Below, piece after piece: positions 43,615 through 52,905 of a DNA stretch of 64,000 bases (position 1 is its first letter; the number at the start of each line of letters is the position of its first letter). The notes below the pieces were generated by a model. It did not search any database and was not told the origin of the DNA. It saw only the letters and a program-made list of their open reading frames with translations. This DNA comes from GCA-003244245 sp050699875. Lineage in GTDB: Bacteria > Actinomycetota > Actinomycetes > Mycobacteriales > Pseudonocardiaceae. The DNA lies in assembly GCA_050699875.1 (NCBI GenBank), contig JBOHFX010000107.1:19203-83202 (forward strand), given 5' to 3'. The translations under genes were made by a program, and so were the position numbers.

Positions 43615-44396
43615 CCCGTCAACCGTTGATCGCCGGCAACTGGAAGATGAATCTCAACCACCTCGAGGCCATCGCACTGGTGCAAAAGCTCGCCTTCGCC
43701 CTGCCGGAGAAGTACTTCGCCAAGGTCGAGGTGGCCGTGCTGGTGCCGTTCACCTCGTTGCGCAGCGTGCAGACCCTGATCACGGGAGACAAACTGCTGA
43801 TGCGTTACGGCGCGCAGGATCTGTCCCCGAAGGACTCCGGTGCCTACACCGGTGACGTGTCCGGACCGATGCTGGCCAAATTGGACTGCCACTACGTCAT
43901 CGTCGGCCACTCCGAACGTCGTGAGTATCACGGTGAGGACGACGGGCTCGTCGGCAGCAAGGTGCGGGCTGCCCTTCGTCACGGTCTGGTGCCGATCCTT
44001 TGCGTGGGCGAGGGTTTGGAGATCCGTGAGGCCGGCGGGCATCTGGCGCACAGCACCGAGCAGTTGCGTGCCGCGCTGAAGGGTCTGTCCGCCGAGCAGG
44101 TCCGCACCGTGGTAGTGGCCTACGAGCCGATCTGGGCGATCGGCACCGGGCGGGTCGCTACCCCGGCTGACGCACAGGAGGTCTGCGCTGCGCTGCGGGA
44201 GGCGCTCGCGGGTTCCTACGGCGAAGCGGTGGCCGACGACGTCCGGGTGCTCTACGGCGGATCGGTGAAATCGAGCAACGTCGCCGATCTCGTCGCCGAA
44301 CCCGACATCGACGGCGCACTGGTCGGCGGCGCCAGCCTGGACGCCGACGATTTCGCGAAGCTCTGTGCGCTGGCCGCGGGCGGACCGCTACCTTGA
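43611..44396 (+). CDS. tpiA: triosephosphate isomerase
   Basis: The 261-residue product has LIAGNWKMNLNHLEA with the N-terminal Lys, YVIVGHSERREYHGED with the electrophilic His, and VVAYEPIWAIGTGRVAT with the catalytic Glu; LYGGSVKSSN is the phosphate loop. It interconverts DHAP and glyceraldehyde-3-phosphate. The start overlaps the pgk stop. Confidence 0.97.
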   Translation: MTRQPLIAGNWKMNLNHLEAIALVQKLAFALPEKYFAKVEVAVLVPFTSLRSVQTLITGDKLLMRYGAQDLSPKDSGAYTGDVSGPMLAKLDCHYVIVGHSERREYHGEDDGLVGSKVRAALRHGLVPILCVGEGLEIREAGGHLAHSTEQLRAALKGLSAEQVRTVVVAYEPIWAIGTGRVATPADAQEVCAALREALAGSYGEAVADDVRVLYGGSVKSSNVADLVAEPDIDGALVGGASLDADDFAKLCALAAGGPLP

Positions 44397-44473
44397 CCCC
44401 GCAGAGGAGGGCGGGCCCACACCGGCCGCCGGACCGGGGTACCCTTGCGAACTAGTCGTCGTCCGACGAGGGT

Positions 44474-44710
44474 GTGATGAAGCTTTTCCTACAGATCGTG
44501 CTCCTGGCCACCAGCATGGCGCTGATCCTGCTGATCTTGCTGCAAAAAGGCCGTGGCGGGGGTCTGTCCACTCTATTCGGCGGTGGCATGCAATCAAGCC
44601 TGTCCGGGTCCAGCGTGGCGGACAAGAATGTAGTCCGGCTGACACTGTTCGTCAGCTCGGTGTGGGTGATCTGCATCGTGGGGATCGGGCTTCTGATCAA
44701 GATCGGCTGA
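44474..44710 (+). CDS. secG: SecG preprotein translocase subunit
   Basis: The 78-residue protein has two membrane segments (about 4-22 and 54-76) around the conserved GRGGGLSTLFGGG loop. SecG supports SecYEG translocation. GTG at 44474 or ATG at 44477 can be the start. Its place after tpiA is common in actinobacteria. Confidence 0.95.
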   Translation: MMKLFLQIVLLATSMALILLILLQKGRGGGLSTLFGGGMQSSLSGSSVADKNVVRLTLFVSSVWVICIVGIGLLIKIG

Positions 44711-44755
44711 TCGCTCCGGGCGGCGCCCGGGCGGTTCCGCGAGGTGAGGCGATCG

Positions 44756-45097
44756 ATGGCAAGTGGTAACGCGATCCGCGGTACGCGGGTCGGCGCAGGT
44801 CCCATGGGGGAGTCCGAACGGGGGGAGACCGCTCCCCGCCGCCGGGTGTCCTATTGGTGCGCGAACGGGCACCAATCTCAGCCGTCGTTCGCGGTCGAGG
44901 CCGAGGAACCTGAGGTGTGGGACTGCCCGCGGTGCGGCTTCCCAGCCGGGCGAAACGAGCAGCGGCCACCCGACGCGCCGCGCAATGAGCCCTACAAGAC
45001 CCACCTGGCCTACGTGAAGGAGCGCCGCTCTGACGCCGATGGCGAGGCCATCCTCGCCGAGGCGCTGGCCAGGCTCAAGGAGTCCCGCGAGCCCTAG
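44756..45097 (+). CDS. rbpA: RbpA, RNA polymerase-binding protein
   Basis: RbpA binds the principal sigma factors and RNA polymerase and stimulates open-complex formation in actinobacteria. The 113-residue product has an N-terminal tail (GNAIRGTRVGAGPMGESERG), a small core with CANGHQ and CPRCGFPAG, and a C-terminal sigma-interaction domain (PYKTHLAYVKERRSDADGEA). The ATG at 44756 follows GAGG. It lies between secG and the convergent pgl gene. Confidence 0.95.
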   Translation: MASGNAIRGTRVGAGPMGESERGETAPRRRVSYWCANGHQSQPSFAVEAEEPEVWDCPRCGFPAGRNEQRPPDAPRNEPYKTHLAYVKERRSDADGEAILAEALARLKESREP

Positions 45098-45194
45098 TTG
45101 GGCCACCCGCAGCCCGGGCTAGCCCGCCACAGTGACGCCACCCGTGACAGGCGCGCCAGCCGCTGGGTGAGCCGAGGCTTGTCCGGTAGCGAAG

Positions 45195-45968
45195 TCAGCG
45201 GGTGAGCAGCTCTGACGGGAGCTTTGCGGCGGCGGCTCGGTCCAGCAGCCACAGCGTGCGGCGGCGACCCGCCGCACCCGCCGCGGGCACCCGCACTTCG
45301 CCCGCGCCGCGTAGTGCCATCGTCACCGCCGCAGCCTTCTCCGACTTCGAGACGATCAACCACACTTCGGCGGAGCACCGGATGGCGGGCAGGATAAGGG
45401 TGATCCGGGTGGGCGGTGGTTTGGGGCTGCCCCGCACCCCGATGACCGCGCGTTCGGTTTCATAGACTGCGGGGGAGCCGGGAAACACCGAAGCCACGTG
45501 GCCATCCTCGCCGACGCCGAGACAGCAGATGTCGAACGACGGCGCGGGGCCGCGGTCCTCCGGCCGCCGCTGGCGCAATAGCAGATCTTCATAGGCCCGG
45601 GCGGCGGCGTCTGGATCGTCCCCCCAAAGACCGTCGGATGCGCCCATCGGATGGACCCGGGCGGGATCCACGTCGACGTGGTCAAGCAGCGCCTCGCGCG
45701 CCTGAGTCTCATTGCGGTCCGGGTGGCCACTGGGCAGAAAGCGTTCGTCGCCCCAGTAGATGTCCATGCGGCGCCAGTCCACCGCGGCCGCCGGCTGTGC
45801 GCTCGCTAGCTGGCGGAGCACTGCAATGCCGATGCTTCCTCCGGTCAGCACCAGCGACGCAGACCCAGAAGCGTTCTGGATGTCCACGATCCGAGTGACC
45901 AGCCGAGCTGCCGCCGCTGCGGCGAGGGCCTCTTCGGTGGGATGAACCACCACGTCGGGACGGCTCAT
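45195..45968 (-). CDS. pgl: 6-phosphogluconolactonase
   Basis: It hydrolyses 6-phosphogluconolactone, step two of the oxidative pentose phosphate route. The 257-residue product has LVLTGGSIGIAVLRQL, DIYWGDERFLPSGHPDRNE and CLGVGEDGHVASVFPG, the sugar-phosphate-isomerase fold motifs. It is the last gene of the reverse-strand run and overlaps opcA by ATGA. Confidence 0.96.
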   Translation of the reverse strand: MSRPDVVVHPTEEALAAAAAARLVTRIVDIQNASGSASLVLTGGSIGIAVLRQLASAQPAAAVDWRRMDIYWGDERFLPSGHPDRNETQAREALLDHVDVDPARVHPMGASDGLWGDDPDAAARAYEDLLLRQRRPEDRGPAPSFDICCLGVGEDGHVASVFPGSPAVYETERAVIGVRGSPKPPPTRITLILPAIRCSAEVWLIVSKSEKAAAVTMALRGAGEVRVPAAGAAGRRRTLWLLDRAAAAKLPSELLTR

Positions 45969-46942
45969 TGGCTGTCCCGGATCCCGCCCCCGGTCTGGCC
46001 AGATCCTCTCGCCGGGACGGTGCGGCGACCATCCACCTCGGTCAGCGCCTGCAGCGCCTCGTGGTAGATCTCGTCAGGATCCAACCTGCGCAACTCCTCG
46101 GCCAGGCACTCGCGCACCGGACGCCGTTTCAACGGCACCCGGCGTTCGGGCTGCCCCGGCTGCCGCAAAGTACCCACCTTCCCGTCGGGCCGGATCAACT
46201 CGACAGGACCGGAACGACGCTCCAACACTGTTGAGCTGATCCCACCGCCGGGGGGGCTGGCGCGGCGGCGCACCGGGACCGGCAGCCGGGACCGCAGCCA
46301 GCCGGCGAGCAGGTCTGCGGACGGGTTATCGGCGGCGCCGGTCACAGTGACCGCGTCGACATCGTCATACGGCGGCAGCTCCAGGGCCGCGGCGAGCAAC
46401 GCGCGCCACGGAGTGAGCCGGGTCCACGCCAGGTCGGTGTCGCCTGCGATGTAAGACGTGCGGCGACTCTCCAACGCCTTGATCGGATGACGGGCCGCGG
46501 CGGCGTCAGTGATTCGGCGCTGCGCCAGCCTGCCGATGGGATCCTCAGCGGGAATCGCGGGGGCCGCTCCTGGCCACCACGTGACCACCGGACAGTCCGG
46601 CAGCAGCAGCGGTATCACCACGCTGTCACCGTGGTCGGCCAACGGGCCGTACAGCCGCAGCACGAGTACCTCGGAAGCACCGGCGTCACCACCGACGCGG
46701 ATCTGCGCGTCCAGCCGCGTTCCGCCCCGCTTGAGGCCACGGGCGACCACGAGAACCCGGCAGGGATGCTCCTTGCTGGCCTCGTTGGCGGCCTCGATTG
46801 ACTCCTCCACCTGTGCGGAGTCATCGGTGATGATCACCAGGGTGAGCACCCGACCCAGCGCCACTGCGCCGCCACGCTCCCGCATGTCGATCATTGCGTG
46901 GTTTACCGCCGACGTGGTCGTCGAAGGCAGATCGACGATCAT
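45965..46942 (-). CDS. opcA: OpcA, glucose-6-phosphate dehydrogenase assembly protein
   Basis: OpcA promotes assembly or activity of the Zwf enzyme in actinobacteria and cyanobacteria. The 325-residue product starts MIVDLPSTTTSAVNHAMID; it has RVLTLVIIT, VVIPLLLPDCPVVTWWPG and a C-terminal region ending in the DPDEIYHEAL helix. The ATG at 46942 is chosen since the family begins there; the frame is open 22 codons further. A three-fold degenerate motif (cattgcttgcc) occupies its upstream leader. Confidence 0.94.
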   Translation of the reverse strand: MIVDLPSTTTSAVNHAMIDMRERGGAVALGRVLTLVIITDDSAQVEESIEAANEASKEHPCRVLVVARGLKRGGTRLDAQIRVGGDAGASEVLVLRLYGPLADHGDSVVIPLLLPDCPVVTWWPGAAPAIPAEDPIGRLAQRRITDAAAARHPIKALESRRTSYIAGDTDLAWTRLTPWRALLAAALELPPYDDVDAVTVTGAADNPSADLLAGWLRSRLPVPVRRRASPPGGGISSTVLERRSGPVELIRPDGKVGTLRQPGQPERRVPLKRRPVRECLAEELRRLDPDEIYHEALQALTEVDGRRTVPARGSGQTGGGIRDSQ

Positions 46943-47044
46943 TGCTTGCCCTCGGCAGGGGCCGTTGCGTGCCTCCAACGGGGGATACCCATTGCTTGCC
47001 TCCGGCAAGTCATTTGTTCTCCTCGGGCACCAACCCGCGCCATG

Positions 47045-48541
47045 CTATCGGTTTTGGTCGCGAATGGTCGCCTCTCGGCGCTGGGTGTGGTGATGCTCGG
47101 CGGTGCTGGTGATGTTGCGGACCATGCCGCCGAAGACGATGCCGTGGAACGGAGCGATCGTTTTCCAGTACAGGTGTCCGGCCAACCCGCGGGGTTCGAA
47201 GAGGGCTCGTTGACGGTAGCGGGCGCCACCGTCACCGTCAGGCATCACCGCAAGTTCGAGCCAGGCGCGGCCGGGTAGCAGCATCTCGGCGCGCAGTCGC
47301 AGCAGCTGGGGGCGGTCGAGATACTCCACACGCCACCAGTCCAGGGCTTCACCGACGTGCAGCCGCCGGGGGTCGCGGCGACCGCGGCGCAACCCGACGC
47401 CTCCGATGAGCCGGTCGATCCAGCCGCGTACCGACCACGCCAGCGGAGACGAATACCAGCCGTGCTCACCGCCGATCGCTTCGATGACGTCCCAAAGGGT
47501 GCGTGGGTCAGCCGCGCAGCGGCACTCGCGGATGTCCTCGTAGAGGGTACCGCCGGACCAGTCGGGGTCGGTGGGCAGCGGATCCGATGGCGCTCCTGGC
47601 AAGGACGCGTCCGACCAGCGGGTGGGTACATCGGCGCGGCGGATGTGCATCAGTGCGAGCTCGACGGCGTGCTCGTAGTGGGTCAGGCCACCGTCGGGAT
47701 CAGCGATGTAGCCGGCGACGTCCTGGTTGTGGCAGACGACCTCGTGCACCAGCGACTCGATCAACGGGATGGCAATGCTGCGGGGCACCGGGGTGACCAG
47801 GTTCACCCACTGCGCCGACAGCCACGGAGTCAGCACCGGCACTGGCAGCACCAGGCGGCGAGGCAGGCCGGCCGCCACCGCGTAGCGGCGCATCATCTCC
47901 AGATAGCTCAGCACATCGGGTCCGCCGATGTCGAAGGCTCGGTTGACCGACAGTGGAAGTGCCGCTGCGTGGGTCAGGTAGTGCAGCACGTCCCGGACCG
48001 CGATCGGCTGGACGCGGTTGTGCACCCAGCGCGGCGTAACCATCGCCGGAAGCCGTTCGGTGAGGTAGCGCAGCATCTCGAAGCTGGCCGACCCGGACCC
48101 CAGGATCACCGCGGCCCGCAGCACGATGGTGGGCACCCCGGAGTCGAGCAGAATCTCCCCGACCTCAGCACGTGAGGCCAAATGGTCAGACAGGTGCTCA
48201 GCGTCGGGTGTGATTCCGCCCAGGTACACGATACGGGCTACACCCGCGGCACGGGCTGCGTCGGCGAGCGCGTGCGCCGCGCGGCGGTCGACGTCGACGA
48301 AGTCACGCCGATTGAGCGAATGCACCAGGTAGTAGACGACGTCCTTGCCAGCCACCGCGTGCCGAATGCTGCTGAGATCGGTGACGTCGCCTTTGACGAT
48401 CTCGACGCGATCCCGCCAGGGCACCTCGGTCAGCTTGTCGGGAGTCCGCGCCACCGCACGCACCTGATGGCCGGCCGCCAGCAGGGCCGGAACGAGCCGG
48501 CCACCGATGTAGCCGGTTGCCCCGAACACTACGCATCGCAT
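47045..48541 (-). CDS. NAD(P)-binding SDR protein with DUF2867 domain
   Basis: The N-terminal half is an NmrA/SDR-like Rossmann domain: VVFGATGYIGGRLVPALLAA, VKGDVTDLSSI, VVYYLVHSL, and the C-terminal half (about 330-490) fits DUF2867, a START-like domain, with LWDVIEAIGGEHGWYSS and WWRVEYLD. The 498-residue fusion is a known family of unknown substrate. It stands between zwf and opcA on the same strand, an unusual place for it. Confidence 0.88.
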   Translation of the reverse strand: MRCVVFGATGYIGGRLVPALLAAGHQVRAVARTPDKLTEVPWRDRVEIVKGDVTDLSSIRHAVAGKDVVYYLVHSLNRRDFVDVDRRAAHALADAARAAGVARIVYLGGITPDAEHLSDHLASRAEVGEILLDSGVPTIVLRAAVILGSGSASFEMLRYLTERLPAMVTPRWVHNRVQPIAVRDVLHYLTHAAALPLSVNRAFDIGGPDVLSYLEMMRRYAVAAGLPRRLVLPVPVLTPWLSAQWVNLVTPVPRSIAIPLIESLVHEVVCHNQDVAGYIADPDGGLTHYEHAVELALMHIRRADVPTRWSDASLPGAPSDPLPTDPDWSGGTLYEDIRECRCAADPRTLWDVIEAIGGEHGWYSSPLAWSVRGWIDRLIGGVGLRRGRRDPRRLHVGEALDWWRVEYLDRPQLLRLRAEMLLPGRAWLELAVMPDGDGGARYRQRALFEPRGLAGHLYWKTIAPFHGIVFGGMVRNITSTAEHHHTQRREATIRDQNR

Positions 48542-48578
48542 GTCAGCAATCCATCTGCGGATCAGGCCGCGCCGGTGG

Positions 48579-50129
48579 TCACGGCCGTCTCCAGGTGCGT
48601 CCGGTCCTGGCGATCATCTGGTCCGCGGAGGGCGGTCCCCAGGTGCCCGCAGGGTAGGGCTCCGGTCCGTCCAGCTTCTTGGCCCAGTGTTCGAGCACCG
48701 GATCCAAAATCGCCCAGGACAGCTCCACTTCGGCATTGACCGGAAACAACGACGGCTCACCAAGCAGCACGTCCAGCAGCAGCCGCTCGTAGGCCTCGGG
48801 CGAGGATTCGGTAAACGCCGTTCCGTAACGGAAGTCCATCGTGACGTCACGGACCTCCATCGCGGTTCCGGGCACCTTGGAGCCGAACCGGATCGTGACA
48901 CCCTCGTCCGGCTGAACGCGGATGACCAGGGCGTTTTGCCCCAGCTGCTCGGTCATGGTCTCCTCAAAAGGCAGGTGGGGGGCTCGCTTGAAGATCACCG
49001 CTATCTCGGTGACCCGCCGGCCCAGCCGCTTGCCGGTGCGCAGAAAAAACGGCACCTTGGCCCACCGCCGGTTGGCTACATGCAGCATGATCGCGGCGAA
49101 GGTCTCGGTGGCGGAGTCCTCCCGAATGCCGTGTTCGTCGAGGTACCCGATGACTTTGGTGCCGCCCTGCCAACCGGCGGTGTACTGGCCGCGCGCCGTG
49201 GTCTCATCCAACGGTTCCACGAGTTTGGTGGCGGACAGCACTTTGATCTTCTCGCCGCGCAGCGAATCGGGGGAGAAGGACGATGGTTCCTCCATCCCGG
49301 TGAGGGCCAGCAATTGTAGCAGGTGGTTCTGGATCACGTCCCGGGCGGCCCCGATGCCGTCGTAGTAGCCGGCGCGGCCGGCCAGCCCCATATCTTCGGC
49401 CATGGTGATCTGCACATGGTCCACGTAGTGGCTGTTCCAGATGGGCTCGTAGAGCTGGTTGGCATAGCGCAGCGCGAGAATGTTCTGGACGGTCTCCTTG
49501 CCGAGGTAATGGTCGATGCGGAACACCGACTCCTCGGGGAAGACGTCATTGACGATCTCGTTGAGTTCTCGCGCGCTGCGCAGGTCATGCCCGAAAGGCT
49601 TTTCGATGACCACCCGGCGCCACTGGTCGCCGTTCTGCGCGGCCAGCCCGGTGCGGGCCAGTTGCTTAAGTACCACCGGGAACATCGCGGGCGGGATGGA
49701 CAGGTAAAAGGCGTAGTTGCCGCCGGTTCCCCGTTCCTGATCGAGCTCTGCGACGAGGGATGCAAGCCGGTCGAAAGCCGCGTCGTCGTCGAAGCTACCG
49801 GGCATGAACCGAATGCCCTCGGAAAGCCGGGCCCAGACCTCCTCCCGGAATGGGGTGCGGGCATGCTTCTGGACCGCGTCGTGGACCAGTTCGGCGAAGT
49901 CCTCGTCTTCCCACTCCCGGCGAGCGAAGCCGACCAACCCGAAACCCGGCGGCAGCAACCCGCGGTTGGCCAGGTCGTAGATTGCCGGCATCAGCTTCTT
50001 GCGGGAAAGGTCCCCGGTCACGCCGAAGATCACAACACCGCAGGGTCCAGCGATCCGGGGCAACCGCTTGTCCCGGCTGTCCCGCAGTGGATTCACCCAC
50101 CCGCCCGAGGCCCTGCTGCCACCGGTCAC
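48579..50129 (-). CDS. zwf: glucose-6-phosphate dehydrogenase
   Basis: The first enzyme of the oxidative pentose phosphate route makes NADPH. The 516-residue product has IFGVTGDLSRKKLMPAIYDL for NADP binding, VVIEKPFGHDL, FRIDHYLGKETVQNIL with the catalytic His-Tyr-Leu-Gly-Lys motif, and SHYVDHVQITMAED. It starts with a GTG overlapping the pgi stop. Confidence 0.97.
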   Translation of the reverse strand: MTGGSRASGGWVNPLRDSRDKRLPRIAGPCGVVIFGVTGDLSRKKLMPAIYDLANRGLLPPGFGLVGFARREWEDEDFAELVHDAVQKHARTPFREEVWARLSEGIRFMPGSFDDDAAFDRLASLVAELDQERGTGGNYAFYLSIPPAMFPVVLKQLARTGLAAQNGDQWRRVVIEKPFGHDLRSARELNEIVNDVFPEESVFRIDHYLGKETVQNILALRYANQLYEPIWNSHYVDHVQITMAEDMGLAGRAGYYDGIGAARDVIQNHLLQLLALTGMEEPSSFSPDSLRGEKIKVLSATKLVEPLDETTARGQYTAGWQGGTKVIGYLDEHGIREDSATETFAAIMLHVANRRWAKVPFFLRTGKRLGRRVTEIAVIFKRAPHLPFEETMTEQLGQNALVIRVQPDEGVTIRFGSKVPGTAMEVRDVTMDFRYGTAFTESSPEAYERLLLDVLLGEPSLFPVNAEVELSWAILDPVLEHWAKKLDGPEPYPAGTWGPPSADQMIARTGRTWRRP

Positions 50130-51736
50130 CTGAGCTCCTGGACCGCTCGCATTACCTGAACCAGGCCGGCGGCCCGGTCGCGCAGGTGCAGCCGCAGGAC
50201 GGGACGGCCGTGCGCGGCCAGCACCTCGGCGTCCCCCAAGGCTTGAGCCCGCTGCAGCTCACCGAGAGTGAACGGAGTGTCCGGCACTGGGATGTCCCGC
50301 TCGACCGCACCGGTCAGCTGCAGGAATGCCCCGTTCTGGTGGCCGCCCTTGTGGTACTGGCCGGTCGAGTGCAGGAAGCGGGGGCCCCATCCGAAAGTGG
50401 TCTGCAGATGCGTGCGGCGGGCCAGCTCGGCGCGAAGCACCGCCGCGGAGGCGTCGGCAATGCGGTCCAGGTAGGCCTGTACCGCGAGGTAACCCAAACT
50501 GGGGACGGCGGCGATCAGCGCGCGCAGCGCGTCGTCAAGGGTACTGACGTCTGCTGGCAGCCAGTAACCGGCAGGGTACACCGCGACATCACCGTCGACG
50601 AACGCGGGCGCGACAGCCGGACCGGTCGCGTCGGTGAGCTGGGACCGTGCGGCGACCTTCGCGGCCTCCACGTCGGGCTGGTCGAACGGATTGATCAACA
50701 GCATCCGGCCGACCACCGCAGTGGCATGCTCCCAGATCAGGAACTGCGCTCCCAAGGTCCCCTCGACGGATACTGCGGCCGCCTCGACGGCCGGACCGAT
50801 AGCGACCGTGGTGACGTCCGGCCCGGCGTCGGCGAAGCCAGGCGCGGCGGGGCCTTCCACGACGACCGGCAGCAGCCCGGTGCCGTCTTTGCCGGTGGAC
50901 TCGGCGATGAGCTGCTCGGCCCAGTCGGCGAAACCCACGATTTCCGAGCCGGTATCGGCGAGCGCGACCTTGTCCGTGCCGGCGGAATGCCCGGCGGCCA
51001 GCGCTGCGGCCAGCCGCAGCGCCGGGTTGGCCGGATCGTCCCCGGCCAGCAGGGGAGCCACCTGTGCCGCGTCGTCCAGGAGGGTGGCGATGTCTGCCCC
51101 AGCCAGGCCGGCTGGGACCAGGCCGAAGGCGGTCAGCGCCGAGTAGCGCCCGCCCACGTTCGGATCGGCGGTGATCACCGAGCGGTAGCCCTGTGCCTCC
51201 GCGATCTGCTGCAGCGGTGATCCTGGGTCGGTCACCACCACCAGGTGCGCTGCTGGGTCCAGACCGGCAGCAGCGAACGCCTCCGCGAACACCCGCCGGT
51301 GGCTGTCGGTCTCCACCGTGGAACCCGACTTGGAGGACACCACGAGCACGGTGCGTTCCAGGTCCCCGGCCAGCGCGTCGGTCACCTGGCCGGGATCGGT
51401 GGTGTCCAGCACCGTCAGCGCCACCTCGCCCGTGGCGCAGATGACCTCCGGTGCCAGCGACGAGCCACCCATCCCGGCCAGCACCACGCGGTCGATGCCG
51501 TCGGCGCGGAGGTCCGCCCGCAGCGCCTCAATAGTGGCCAGTAGCGGCCGTGACGTCTCGGGTAACTTCACCCAGGCCAGCCGCCGGGCCGCCTCCGGTT
51601 CGGCCTGCGGCCCCCACAGCGTCGGATCCTGGTCGGTGAGCGCGGACGCCACCCGTTCCGCGACAAGCTTGTCCACCCATGACTCCGTCGCGCCGGCCAA
51701 ACCGGGGGTGCGGAGTTCAACGGCGAGCTGCGCCAT
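50126..51736 (-). CDS. pgi: glucose-6-phosphate isomerase
   Basis: The 536-residue protein is of the large, divergent actinobacterial Pgi type. It has VLAGMGGSSLAPEVI, VLVVSSKSGSTVETDS in the sugar-phosphate-binding SIS fold, and STGQYHKGGHQNGAF near the end with the catalytic Lys/His region. It links glycolysis to the pentose route. Location between tal and zwf fits actinomycetes rather than mycobacteria. Confidence 0.92.
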   Translation of the reverse strand: MAQLAVELRTPGLAGATESWVDKLVAERVASALTDQDPTLWGPQAEPEAARRLAWVKLPETSRPLLATIEALRADLRADGIDRVVLAGMGGSSLAPEVICATGEVALTVLDTTDPGQVTDALAGDLERTVLVVSSKSGSTVETDSHRRVFAEAFAAAGLDPAAHLVVVTDPGSPLQQIAEAQGYRSVITADPNVGGRYSALTAFGLVPAGLAGADIATLLDDAAQVAPLLAGDDPANPALRLAAALAAGHSAGTDKVALADTGSEIVGFADWAEQLIAESTGKDGTGLLPVVVEGPAAPGFADAGPDVTTVAIGPAVEAAAVSVEGTLGAQFLIWEHATAVVGRMLLINPFDQPDVEAAKVAARSQLTDATGPAVAPAFVDGDVAVYPAGYWLPADVSTLDDALRALIAAVPSLGYLAVQAYLDRIADASAAVLRAELARRTHLQTTFGWGPRFLHSTGQYHKGGHQNGAFLQLTGAVERDIPVPDTPFTLGELQRAQALGDAEVLAAHGRPVLRLHLRDRAAGLVQVMRAVQELR

Positions 51737-51742
51737 CGTCGA

Positions 51743-52870
51743 TCAGGCCCCGGCCTGTGGTGCGGCCTTGGCCAGCTGTCCGGCCACCGTCTCGCCCAGC
51801 TCACGCCAGGATGCGTCGAACTTCTCCACGCCCTCGCGCTCGAGCACGGCGTACACCTCGTCCATGTCGATCCCCACCGCAGCCAGCTCGTCGAAAATGC
51901 GTTGGGCATGGTCGGCGGTGCCCGACACCTGGTCGCCAGCCACCTGGCCGTGGTCGGCTAGCGCGAGCAGGGTTTTCTCCGGCATCGTGTTCACTACCCC
52001 CGGCGCGATCAACTCGGTGACGTACTTGGTGTCTGGATAGGCCGGATTCTTCACCCCGGTGGACGCCCACAGCGGCCGCTGCGGCCTCGCCCCGACCTCC
52101 TGCAGGCGAGCCCAGCGGGGCGTTGCGAACTCCTGCTGGTAGGCCGCAAAGGCCAACCGGGCGTTGGCCACCGCCGCCTGCCCTCGCAGCGCCAGGGCCG
52201 GCTCGGTGCCGATCGCCTCCAACCGCTTGTCCACCTCGGTGTCCACCCGAGACACGAAGAACGAGGCGACCGACGCGATCGTCACCAGGTCGTGCCCGTT
52301 GGCTCTGGCCCGCTCCATGCCGGCGAAGAAGGCGTCCATCACCTCGCGGTAGCGCTGCACCGAGAAGACCAGGGTGACGTTGACGCTGATCCCGTCGGCC
52401 AACGCGCCGGTAATAGCGGGCAGGCCCTCCGGCGTCGCCGGGATCTTGATCATGAGGTTTGGTCGGTCGACCACCTTCCACAGCTCCGCCGCCTGCGCGA
52501 GGGTGGCATCGGTGTCATCCGCCAGAGCGGGGCTGACCTCCAGCGACACCCGGCCATCCACCCCGCCGGTGGTCCCCCACGTCCCGCTGAACACGTCGCA
52601 GGCGAGTTGCACATCGGCCACTGTGATTTCGCGCACCGCCTCATCGACCGAGGCGCCGCGGGCCGCGAGCTCGCGTACCTGAGCGGCGTAGTCGTCAGCG
52701 TGCGTCACCGCAGCGGCGAAAATCGTCGGATTGCTGGTTATCCCGACCACGTGCCAGTGGCGGATCAAGTCGGCCAAGTTACCCGAGTTGACCCGCTGCC
52801 GGGACAGATCATCCAACCAAATGGACACGCCCGCCTCGGAGAGGGACTGCGGGGCATCGGTTCCGCTCAC
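51743..52870 (-). CDS. tal: transaldolase
   Basis: The 375-residue product has SIWLDDLSRQRVNSGNL, TSNPTIF, VSLEVSPALADDT, NLMIKIPATPEGLPAI with the Schiff-base Lys, and NVTLVFSVQRY. It transfers a dihydroxyacetone unit in the non-oxidative pentose route. It lies 35 bp after tkt and 6 bp before pgi in one operon. Confidence 0.96.
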   Translation of the reverse strand: MSGTDAPQSLSEAGVSIWLDDLSRQRVNSGNLADLIRHWHVVGITSNPTIFAAAVTHADDYAAQVRELAARGASVDEAVREITVADVQLACDVFSGTWGTTGGVDGRVSLEVSPALADDTDATLAQAAELWKVVDRPNLMIKIPATPEGLPAITGALADGISVNVTLVFSVQRYREVMDAFFAGMERARANGHDLVTIASVASFFVSRVDTEVDKRLEAIGTEPALALRGQAAVANARLAFAAYQQEFATPRWARLQEVGARPQRPLWASTGVKNPAYPDTKYVTELIAPGVVNTMPEKTLLALADHGQVAGDQVSGTADHAQRIFDELAAVGIDMDEVYAVLEREGVEKFDASWRELGETVAGQLAKAAPQAGA

Positions 52871-52905
52871 AAGAATCCTCCGGTCTGTCAGGCCGGGCTA
52901 GCCGA

